DNA of 21,556 bases from Butyrivibrio sp. GTDB taxonomy: Bacteria > Bacillota > Clostridia > Lachnospirales > Lachnospiraceae. The notes under the pieces are model-generated. The model was not told where the DNA came from and searched no databases. It saw nothing but the letters and a program-made list of their open reading frames with translations. Position 1 is the stretch's first letter, and each line of letters opens with the position of its first letter. Shown here piece after piece: positions 15,436-21,556 of the stretch. A program made the position numbers and the translations under genes. The DNA lies in the NCBI GenBank assembly GCA_024688095.1, contig JAILEJ010000499.1:1-21556 (forward strand), given 5' to 3'.

Positions 15436-15514
15436 AGTGTCGTGAATAAGAAACTGTTTGTGGCAAATAAGTTTATGCCGGTGCAATGGAGTACAGGTTT
15501 CCATTGCTTTTTTT
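15436..15514 (+). ncRNA. Short two-hairpin leader RNA or sRNA ahead of oppB
   Basis: A transcript from P2 to the terminator would be about 79 nt. It would contain a small hairpin (ggca 15462-15465 with tgcc 15476-15479, extended inward by two pairs past a bulge) and then the terminator hairpin. A possible competing pairing is gaaactg (15450-15456) with caggtttc (15494-15501), which would break the terminator stem. It is either an attenuated opp leader or a stand-alone sRNA. No known riboswitch class is recognised. The elements are seen; expression is inferred. Confidence 0.5.
15483..15514 (+). terminator. Perfect intrinsic terminator inside the opp leader
   Basis: The 8-bp stem gcaatgga (15483-15490)/tccattgc (15500-15507) has a 9-nt loop and is followed by seven T residues (15508-15514). 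It lies 66 bp upstream of the oppB start, with no convincing promoter between, so opp expression from P1/P2 must read through it. Confidence 0.88.
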
Positions 15515-15525
15515 AGTATTAATGC

Positions 15526-15539
15526 TTTAGCGTGCTAAA
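15526..15539. promoter_or_regulatory. Palindrome between leader terminator and oppB
   Basis: TTTAGC-GT-GCTAAA is a 14-bp dyad with 6-bp arms. The centre is too short for the full stem to form in RNA, so a DNA-binding site is more likely than an RNA hairpin. It lies 41 bp before the oppB start and downstream of both promoters, a position suited to a roadblock repressor. Confidence 0.3.
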
Positions 15540-15580
15540 ACGGTGTAGCTTTTAAGTTATGAAGAAGGAGAGATAAGAAG

Positions 15581-16492
15581 TTGGCTAAGTATGTTGTAAA
15601 AAGGGTATTGCTTGCAATCGTAACAATTTTCATTATCACATTGATTGCGTTTTTCACAATGAATGCGATACCGGGGGGACCATTTAATTCGGAGAAAGCG
15701 TCAAGTCCGCAGGTTAAGGCGGCGTTGGAGGCAAGGTATAATCTTGATAAACCGCTTCTTACCCAATATGTAATTTATATAAAGGGATTGTTGCATGGTG
15801 ATCTGGGAATTTCTACCAAGACTGGTAGAGATATAGGTGAGACTATTTTTGAGTCTTTTAAAGTATCTGCAACAATTGGAGGAATGGCAGCTGTTATAGC
15901 TATTATTCTTGGAATTGTATTTGGATCAATTGCTGCTCTTAAGAGAAATACAATTGTTGATAGAATTATCGTATTTTTATCAACACTTTGTACAGCTGTT
16001 CCAAGTTTCGTTCTTGCTACACTGCTTTTATATGTATTTTGTATTAAACTCGGTTGGATACAGGTTTGGGATGCAAACAGTAATAACTTCCTGCTTCCTG
16101 TAATTTCACTTTCAATGTATCCAATGTCATATATAACACGTCTTACAAAGACAAGTATGCTGGATGTTCTTGGTCAGGATTATGTTCGTACAGCTAAGGC
16201 AAAGGGTGTAAGTCAGAGACTTGTAATATTTAAACATGCTCTTAGAAATGCACTTATTCCAGTTATCACTTATGTTGGTCCTATGCTCGCATCTATTCTT
16301 ACAGGTAGTATGGTAGTAGAGAGTATATTCACTCTTGGTGGACTTGGATCAAAATTTGTTACAGGTATTACAAACCGTGATTATCCTATGATCATGGGTA
16401 CTACAATTTTCCTTGCAATCCTGATGGTTGTAATGAATCTTGTAAGTGATCTTGTTTATAAACTTGTAGATCCTCGTATCACATTTGATTAA
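15581..16492 (+). CDS. oppB: Oligopeptide ABC transporter permease OppB
   Basis: A 303-residue integral membrane permease with six predicted transmembrane segments. The N-terminus YVVKRVLLAIVTIFIITLIA is a typical OppB first helix and is followed by NAIPGGPF. The EAA loop that contacts the ATPases is seen as TAKAKGVSQRLVIFKHALRNALIP (residues about 206-230). The start is TTG at 15581, supported by aaggag at 15565-15570 and by the conserved N-terminus; no upstream in-frame ATG is available. It is the first gene of a four-gene block with gaps of 24 and 39 bp and one overlap. Expression probably depends on the attenuator-like leader. DppB is the alternative name for the same architecture. Confidence 0.92.
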   Translation: MAKYVVKRVLLAIVTIFIITLIAFFTMNAIPGGPFNSEKASSPQVKAALEARYNLDKPLLTQYVIYIKGLLHGDLGISTKTGRDIGETIFESFKVSATIGGMAAVIAIILGIVFGSIAALKRNTIVDRIIVFLSTLCTAVPSFVLATLLLYVFCIKLGWIQVWDANSNNFLLPVISLSMYPMSYITRLTKTSMLDVLGQDYVRTAKAKGVSQRLVIFKHALRNALIPVITYVGPMLASILTGSMVVESIFTLGGLGSKFVTGITNRDYPMIMGTTIFLAILMVVMNLVSDLVYKLVDPRITFD

Positions 16493-16516
16493 TTAAGTAT
16501 TTTAAGGAGAACCAAC

Positions 16517-17584
16517 ATGTCAGAAAATAATATGCCAAAAAAGAATCCTTTAAGTATGCAGATTGACTTGGCAAAGTTTGAGAAAGCTACTGAAGAAGAA
16601 AAAAGACAGCAGGATGTCATGAGTGAATCATCTACTTTCTTTAAAGATAGTATGAAGAAGCTCTTTAAAAATCCGCTTGCTGTATTTAGTATAATTGTCC
16701 TTGTTGCAATAATTTTAGTAATCATTTTTGCACCAATGGTTGTTCCTTATGGATATTCTGAAATCCTTAAGGTTAATGGAATGAGAGATAAGACTGCTAT
16801 GAACCTTGGACCGATGCAGTTCTCTGAAAATGAGCTTAAATATATGGAAGAAAATAATGTAAAGTTATTCCCTCATATATTTGGTACAGATGAACTTTCA
16901 AGAGACTACTTTATCCGTGTAGTATATGGTACAAGAGTTTCACTTGCAGTTGGATTTTTTGCAAGTATCATCGTTCTTATCATCGGTGTTTTATATGGAA
17001 GTATCTCAGGATATGCCGGAGGCAAGGTCGATTTGTTCATGATGAGAATAGTCGATGTTATTTATTCGCTTCCTGATATGCTTGTTATTATTTTACTTTC
17101 GGTTGTATTAAAAGAAGTAATGGGAGAAAGTACCGGGATTTTTGCAAAGCTGGGTACAAATATGATTTCAATCTTCATTGTATTTGGTCTTTTGTACTGG
17201 GTAGGTATGGCAAGACTTGTAAGAGGTCAGATTCTTTCTGTAAAGGAAAATGAATATGTCCTTGCTGCAAAGTCAATTGGTGCAAAACCGGGCAGAATTA
17301 TCTGGAAGCATATTCTTCCTAACTGTCTGAGTGTAATCATTATTACAACAGCACTTCAGATTCCATCAGCTATTTTTACTGAGAGTTTCCTTAGTTTCAT
17401 CGGACTTGGTGTTGCAGCTCCTATGCCTTCACTTGGTTCACTTGCAAACACTGCAAGACAGGGTATTCAGAGTTATCCATATAAGTTGCTGTTCCCGGCA
17501 CTTATGATTTGTCTCATCGTACTTGCACTTAACCTTTTAGGTGATGGACTTAGAGATGCTCTTGATCCAAAGCTTAAAAAGTAA
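16517..17584 (+). CDS. oppC: Oligopeptide ABC transporter permease OppC
   Basis: A 355-residue permease, the partner of OppB. A cytoplasmic N-terminal stretch of about 55 residues precedes TM1 (LAVFSIIVLVAIILVIIFAP). An extracytoplasmic segment (about 78-120) contains HIFGTDELSRDYFIRVVYG, a standard OppC/DppC motif. The EAA loop is EYVLAAKSIGAKPGRIIWKH. The C-terminus ends in the usual LGDGLRDALDPKLKK. The protein is some 40-50 residues longer than the common ~300-residue OppC, through the long N-terminus and the first external loop. aaggag lies 9 nt before the ATG. Confidence 0.93.
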   Translation: MSENNMPKKNPLSMQIDLAKFEKATEEEKRQQDVMSESSTFFKDSMKKLFKNPLAVFSIIVLVAIILVIIFAPMVVPYGYSEILKVNGMRDKTAMNLGPMQFSENELKYMEENNVKLFPHIFGTDELSRDYFIRVVYGTRVSLAVGFFASIIVLIIGVLYGSISGYAGGKVDLFMMRIVDVIYSLPDMLVIILLSVVLKEVMGESTGIFAKLGTNMISIFIVFGLLYWVGMARLVRGQILSVKENEYVLAAKSIGAKPGRIIWKHILPNCLSVIIITTALQIPSAIFTESFLSFIGLGVAAPMPSLGSLANTARQGIQSYPYKLLFPALMICLIVLALNLLGDGLRDALDPKLKK

Positions 17585-17623
17585 TTTGTTAAGGAACTTA
17601 AAGGTTAGGAGAGATTGATATAA

Positions 17624-18628
17624 ATGAGTGAAAAAATATTAGAAGTAAAAAATTTACATACATCGTTTTTTACTGATTCTGGTGAAGTTAAAGCAGTTAA
17701 TGGTGTATCTTTCTCATTAGAAGCAGGAAAAATTCTTGGTATAGTAGGAGAATCCGGTTCAGGTAAGAGTGTAACAGCTTATTCAATAATGCAGATTCTT
17801 GCTGGAACAGGTAAGGTAGTTGAAGGTGAAATCCTTTATAAGGGTGAAAATATTCTTAACTACAATAAGAATCAGATGCGTAGTTTTAGAGGAAAGGTTT
17901 GCAGTATCATTTTCCAGGATCCTATGACAAGCCTTAATCCTACATTTACTATCGGAAGTCAGCTTATGGAGGCTATTCTTCTCCATACAGATAGAAATAA
18001 AGAACAGGCCAGAGAAAGAGCTGCAGAAATGCTTACTCTTGTTGGTGTAAATGAACCGGAAAAGAGACTTAAGCAGTATCCTCATGAGCTTTCAGGTGGT
18101 ATGCGTCAGCGTGTAATGATTGCTATGGCACTTGCATGTGAGCCTGATATTCTTATTGCAGATGAGCCTACAACTGCACTTGATGTTACAATTCAGGCAC
18201 AGATTCTTGAGCTTATGCAGGATCTTCAGAAAAAGCTTGGTATGGCAATTATCATGGTTACACATGATCTTGGTGTTATTGCAGGTATGTGTGACGAAGT
18301 AATAGTTATGTATGGTGGAAGAGTATGTGAGAGAGGTACAGCTGATGCTATTTTCTACCACTCAGCACATGAGTATACAAAGGGACTTCTTCGTTCAATT
18401 CCTTCTGCTTCAAATATGAAGGAAAAGCTGGTTCCTATTGAAGGTACACCTATCAACCTTTTGAATATGCCAAAGGGTTGTGCTTTCTGTTCGAGATGTG
18501 ACAATGCTATGAAGATATGTTTGGAACAGAAGCCAGATGAAATGTGGGTTGGTGAAGATCATTTGGCATCATGCTGGATGAATGTTAAGAAAGAGATGCA
18601 GGAAAAGGCAGGTGTAACTAATGAGTGA
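17624..18628 (+). CDS. oppD: Oligopeptide ABC transporter ATPase OppD
   Basis: A 334-residue ABC ATPase. Walker A is GESGSGKS (42-49), the Q-loop sits in IIFQDPMTSLNP (95-106), the signature LSGGM is at 156-160, and Walker B ILIADE is at 176-181 followed by the D-loop and the H-loop in VTHDLG. The C-terminal oligo_HPY-type extension carries the cysteine pattern GCAFCSRC...C...C, which in OppD/DppD proteins can bind an iron-sulphur cluster; that role here is inferred. It follows oppC by 39 bp with aggaga upstream, and overlaps oppF by 8 bp (ATGAGTGA). Confidence 0.95.
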   Translation: MSEKILEVKNLHTSFFTDSGEVKAVNGVSFSLEAGKILGIVGESGSGKSVTAYSIMQILAGTGKVVEGEILYKGENILNYNKNQMRSFRGKVCSIIFQDPMTSLNPTFTIGSQLMEAILLHTDRNKEQARERAAEMLTLVGVNEPEKRLKQYPHELSGGMRQRVMIAMALACEPDILIADEPTTALDVTIQAQILELMQDLQKKLGMAIIMVTHDLGVIAGMCDEVIVMYGGRVCERGTADAIFYHSAHEYTKGLLRSIPSASNMKEKLVPIEGTPINLLNMPKGCAFCSRCDNAMKICLEQKPDEMWVGEDHLASCWMNVKKEMQEKAGVTNE

Positions 18629-19586
18629 TACAAAAAATTTAGTTGAAGTTAGAGATTTAAAAATGCACTTTCCTGTTAAAACAGGCTGGAATAAGACTAT
18701 TCCTCTGAAAGCAGTAGATGGTGTTTCATTTGATATTAAACCAGGAGAAACTCTTGGTCTTGTTGGAGAGTCAGGTTGTGGTAAAACAACTGTAGGACGT
18801 ACACTTCTAAGATTATATACACCAACAAGTGGTGAATTCAGATATAATGGCGAACTTGTAACAGAAAAGAATATGCCTTCTCTTCGTAAAGAGATGCAGA
18901 TGGTATTCCAGGATCCATATTCTTCTCTTAATCCTAGAATGACAGTAGAAGATATTATTGGAGAACCACTTGATGTTCATAAGCTTTATTCATCAAGGGA
19001 TGAAAGAAGAGAAAAAATTCTTAAGCTTATGGAGACAGTTGGACTTAACGCTGAGCATGCAACTCGTTATGCTCATGAATTTTCTGGTGGACAGAGACAG
19101 CGTATTGGTATTGCCAGAGCTTTGGCTGTAGATCCAAAATTTATAGTATGTGATGAACCTGTCAGTGCTCTTGATGTATCTATTCAGGCTCAGGTTGTAA
19201 ATATGTTTGAAGAGCTTCAGGAAAAGCTTGGGGTTGCATATCTGTTTATAGCACATGATCTTCTTGTTGTTCATCATATTTCTGACAGAATTGCAGTTAT
19301 GTACCTTGGAAAGATAGTAGAAATAGCAGATGCAGATGAATTGAATGAAAATCCTATTCATCCATATACAACATCACTTCTTAGTGCTGTACCTATTCCT
19401 GATCCTAATATTGCAAGATCAAGAAAGAGGATTACTCTTGAGGGAGAGATACCTAGTCCTCTTCATACACCATCAGGATGTGCTTTCCGTACAAGATGTC
19501 CATATGCTACTGAAAAATGTGCCCAGGAATGTCCTACACTTCAGGATAGAGGAAATGGACACCAGGTTGCATGCTTTAATAGATAA
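18621..19586 (+). CDS. oppF: Oligopeptide ABC transporter ATPase OppF
   Basis: A 321-residue ABC ATPase, the second half of the OppD/OppF heterodimer. Walker A is GESGCGKTT (49-57), the Q-loop is in MVFQDPYSSLNP, the signature is FSGGQ (as is usual for OppF rather than LSGGQ), and Walker B is FIVCDEP followed by VSALD. The C-terminal segment keeps GCAFRTRCPYATEKC and a late Cys (HQVACF). The start codon lies within the end of oppD, so the two ATPases are probably translated in a coupled way at equal amounts. No strong terminator follows; only a 5-bp stem with a T-run is seen at 19583-19609. Confidence 0.95.
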   Translation: MSDTKNLVEVRDLKMHFPVKTGWNKTIPLKAVDGVSFDIKPGETLGLVGESGCGKTTVGRTLLRLYTPTSGEFRYNGELVTEKNMPSLRKEMQMVFQDPYSSLNPRMTVEDIIGEPLDVHKLYSSRDERREKILKLMETVGLNAEHATRYAHEFSGGQRQRIGIARALAVDPKFIVCDEPVSALDVSIQAQVVNMFEELQEKLGVAYLFIAHDLLVVHHISDRIAVMYLGKIVEIADADELNENPIHPYTTSLLSAVPIPDPNIARSRKRITLEGEIPSPLHTPSGCAFRTRCPYATEKCAQECPTLQDRGNGHQVACFNR

Positions 19587-19674
19587 GTACTGTTCAAAGG
19601 CTTATTTTTAGAGTATGATTAAAAGGAAATATCGTATATATTTTAATGAATTAACATTGAAGTAATACGTTATT

Positions 19675-19702
19675 TTGGCAGTGATTTTACTGTCTATACA
19701 AT
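19675..19702 (+). promoter_or_regulatory. Promoter for oppA
   Basis: TTGGCA (19675-19680) and TACAAT (19697-19702) are separated by 16 bp; each hexamer matches consensus at 5 of 6 positions. The predicted start is near 19709. A separate promoter would let the binding protein be made in excess over the membrane parts, as is common for such transporters. Confidence 0.6.
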
Positions 19703-19706
19703 GTGG

Positions 19707-19719
19707 AGGTCATTGACCT
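19707..19719. promoter_or_regulatory. Operator-like palindrome at the oppA transcription start
   Basis: AGGTCA-T-TGACCT is a perfect dyad with 6-bp arms and one central base. It overlaps the predicted start site, a classic repressor position. A one-base centre cannot loop out with the full stem in RNA, so a DNA site is favoured. The regulator is not identified. Confidence 0.45.
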
Positions 19720-19742
19720 TAAAAAACAGGAGGGATCTATTT

Positions 19743-21556
19743 ATGAAAAAGCGTATTGCAATGCTTCTTTCTCTTGCAATCGTTACAGGTTCACTTGCCG
19801 GATGTGGCGGTGCTTCTATGAACGATGCTGAGGAAAGCACACAGACAGAAGAGTCAGCAGAAGCTACTGAAGAAGAAGCTACAGAAGAAACTGCTGAGGA
19901 TGCTGAAGCAACAGAGGAAACAGAAGAAGCAACTGAAGATGCTGCAACAGAAGAAGTTGCAGACGGTGAAGTTAGTGCTAGTGTAGCAGGTCTTGTAGAT
20001 CTTGTTTCAAACTTAAGCGCTGCTTCTTACAATGAAGCTGCACCAGATTGGACATCATATGATGATATGATTGACCAGATCAAGACAGCTACAGATTATG
20101 CAGAGCGTGAATCACTTATGCACCAGGCTGAAGACATGCTTATGTCAACAGGTGCTGTTATTCCACTTTACTACTACAATGATGTTTACATGCAGAGATC
20201 AAATCTTGATGGTATTTATTCAAATGCTTTCGGATTTAAGTTCTTTATGTACACAACAGGAACAGAAGATGGTGTTTTAAAGGCACAGCTTGCTTCTGAG
20301 CCTGCATACCTTGATCCTGCTCTTAACTCTTCAGTTGATGGAGCTTGCCTTTGCGTAAACTCTTTCGCAGGATTATATACATATGATTCAAATCAGGAAC
20401 TTGTTCCTGCACTTGCTGATTCATATACAGTATCTGATGATGGACTTGTTTATACATTTACTCTTAAGTCAGATCTTAAGTGGTCAGATGGTTCAGCACT
20501 TACAGCAAATGATTTCGTATATTCATGGGAAAGACTTGCTGATCCTAACACAGGTGCTGACTATTCATACATGGCTGATTACATTAAGGATGCTGAAGGC
20601 AATCTTAACGTTGTAGCTGATGATGATTCAACACTTACAGTAACACTTGGTGCTCCATGTGCTTACTTCCTTGATCTTATGGCATTCCCTGCATTCTATC
20701 CAGTTAAGCAGGAAGCTGTAGAAGCTGCTGATACAGATGGAACAAATCCTGGTGCATGGGCTCAGGAAGCTGGTTTCGTTTCAAGTGGTGCTTACACACT
20801 TAAAGAGTGGAAGCATGATGAGTCTATGGTTTATGTAAAGAACCCATACTACTATGATGCTGAAAACGTAACTCTTGATGAAATCGACCTTATGCTTAGT
20901 GCTGATGATACAGCTGTATATTCAGCTTACAATTCAGGTGACGTTGACTTTATCGATACTGTTCCTACAGATGAAATTCAGTCACTTCTTTCAAATCCTG
21001 AATTCCATATCGTTGATAACCTTGGTACATACTATGTTGCATTCAATGTTAACAGTGATATCTTCGCTGGTAAGACAGCTCAGCAGGCAGCTTATATGAG
21101 ACTTGCTATCAGCCTTCTTATCGACAGAGACTACATTGCTACAAACATTGGTCAGACAGGACAGAAGGTTGCTACATCTTACATCCCTGCAACAATGATG
21201 GATGGTAATGGTGGAGAATTTAAGGCTAATGATGATGCTTACACATTCCCTAATGAGGAAGCTGTAGGTTATTATTCAGAAGAGTATTCAGATACAGCTG
21301 TTTCAGATGCAGTTGCACTTCTTAAGATGGCTGGATATGAGTTTGATGAAAACAACATGCTTTCAGCAAACACACCTATTACTCTTAACTACATTACAAA
21401 TGATGGTACAGGACACATCAAGGTTGCTGAAGCTATTCAGCAGGATCTTGCTACAATCGGTATCACAATGAACATTTCTTCAGAAGAGTGGAATGTATTC
21501 CTTGATGATCGTAAAGCTGGTAACTTCGACTTCGCTAGAGAAGGATGGCTTGCAGA
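19743..21556 (+). CDS. oppA: Oligopeptide-binding lipoprotein OppA with an N-terminal tail-like segment (3' end outside window)
   Basis: An open frame of 604 codons running off the window end. Residues 1-20 are a lipoprotein signal peptide with lipobox LAGC (C21). Residues 28-79 are an E/A/T-rich acidic linker. Residues about 95-171 resemble the C-terminal tail of SBP_bac_5 proteins: SYDDMIDQI, the AERESLMHQAEDML helix, GAVIPLYYYND and GFKFFMY. The normal N-lobe then begins at about 178 with LKAQLASEPAYLDP, NSFAGLYTYD and LKWSDGSALTANDFVYSWER. The window ends just after FLDDRKAGNFDFAREGW, a point near residue 440-450 of the 543-residue E. coli OppA, so about 100 residues should remain. Aggagg lies 9 nt before the ATG. 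It is the external peptide receptor for OppBCDF. Confidence 0.9.
   Translation, partial: MKKRIAMLLSLAIVTGSLAGCGGASMNDAEESTQTEESAEATEEEATEETAEDAEATEETEEATEDAATEEVADGEVSASVAGLVDLVSNLSAASYNEAAPDWTSYDDMIDQIKTATDYAERESLMHQAEDMLMSTGAVIPLYYYNDVYMQRSNLDGIYSNAFGFKFFMYTTGTEDGVLKAQLASEPAYLDPALNSSVDGACLCVNSFAGLYTYDSNQELVPALADSYTVSDDGLVYTFTLKSDLKWSDGSALTANDFVYSWERLADPNTGADYSYMADYIKDAEGNLNVVADDDSTLTVTLGAPCAYFLDLMAFPAFYPVKQEAVEAADTDGTNPGAWAQEAGFVSSGAYTLKEWKHDESMVYVKNPYYYDAENVTLDEIDLMLSADDTAVYSAYNSGDVDFIDTVPTDEIQSLLSNPEFHIVDNLGTYYVAFNVNSDIFAGKTAQQAAYMRLAISLLIDRDYIATNIGQTGQKVATSYIPATMMDGNGGEFKANDDAYTFPNEEAVGYYSEEYSDTAVSDAVALLKMAGYEFDENNMLSANTPITLNYITNDGTGHIKVAEAIQQDLATIGITMNISSEEWNVFLDDRKAGNFDFAREGWLA

Larger units (their letters stand above)
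14937..15580. other. 644-bp regulatory gap before the opp operon
   Basis: This is the largest gene-free stretch. From left to right it holds: the kinase terminator (15034-15088), the left arm of a 14-bp inverted repeat (15085-15098), an operator-like dyad (15173-15193), promoter P1 (15208-15236), the right arm of the inverted repeat (15371-15384), promoter P2 (15401-15429), a short RNA ending in an intrinsic terminator (to 15514), a palindrome (15526-15539) and the oppB ribosome binding site. The octamer ATGCATAA occurs three times on this strand, at 15032, 15135 and 15354. No coding gene is supported. Confidence 0.75.

Noticed and set aside
15430..15516. A 28-codon reading frame through the opp leader, ending in ...WSTGFHCFF and a TAG just after the T-run
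   Set aside because: Its ATG overlaps the -10 of P2 and so would not be in the P2 transcript. It has no ribosome binding site, and its end is simply a translation of the terminator stem and T-run. A transcript from P1 could include it, but nothing supports translation.
19583..19609. Terminator between oppF and oppA (ataag/cttat plus T-run)
   Set aside because: The stem is only 5 bp, all A/T except one G-C pair, with a 13-nt loop. It is too weak to call; partial readthrough from oppF into oppA is likely.
1..21556. CRISPR array, tRNA, rRNA or insertion sequence
   Set aside because: No regularly spaced direct repeats, cloverleaf-like sequences, rRNA segments or transposase-like frames were seen on either strand.

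Overview
The window is a stretch of low-GC Firmicute chromosome. Gene content, gene order and protein sequences fit a Lachnospiraceae bacterium, probably near Butyrivibrio/Pseudobutyrivibrio; that assignment is inference, not a database match. All 16 recognised genes lie on the + strand. Real genes cover almost the whole window except a 644-bp gap (14937-15580) and a 341-bp gap (10121-10461). I see no tRNA, rRNA, CRISPR array, transposase or phage gene.

Region 1 (1-4848): a GC-rich block of tandem hairpins (1-140), then a consensus promoter (181-210) and a tightly packed housekeeping operon: yicC, remA, gmk, rpoZ, rimO, pgsA and a CinA-type amidohydrolase. Several neighbours overlap. Region 2 (4849-8056): an intrinsic terminator sits only 22 nt upstream of a large DEAD-box RNA helicase, so it looks like a leader attenuator. 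A NagD-type HAD phosphatase with a TTG start follows. Region 3 (8057-12077): trpS; a divergent RpiB/LacAB-fold protein preceded by a long structured leader and followed by a near-perfect 19-bp terminator; then gpmI with its own consensus promoter and terminator. Region 4 (12078-15088): a membrane-bound hybrid histidine kinase with two receiver domains, alone in its transcription unit.

Region 5 (15089-21556): a complete oligopeptide ABC transporter, oppB-oppC-oppD-oppF, followed by oppA, which runs off the window end. Upstream of oppB lie a 14-bp inverted repeat spanning 300 bp, a 7-bp-arm operator-like dyad, two TTGACA-N17-TAAAAT promoters, and a short two-hairpin RNA ending in a perfect intrinsic terminator before oppB. 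oppA has its own promoter with a dyad on the predicted transcription start.

The most unusual features are these. (1) The OppA lipoprotein carries, between its acidic linker and its normal N-lobe, a segment of about 77 residues that looks like the C-terminal tail of the same protein family; this suggests a permuted or tail-duplicated binding protein. (2) The oppB leader looks like an attenuator or small RNA. (3) The helicase leader contains a terminator. (4) The RpiB-like protein keeps the catalytic Cys region but has lost the Asp/His positions of true ribose-5-phosphate isomerases.
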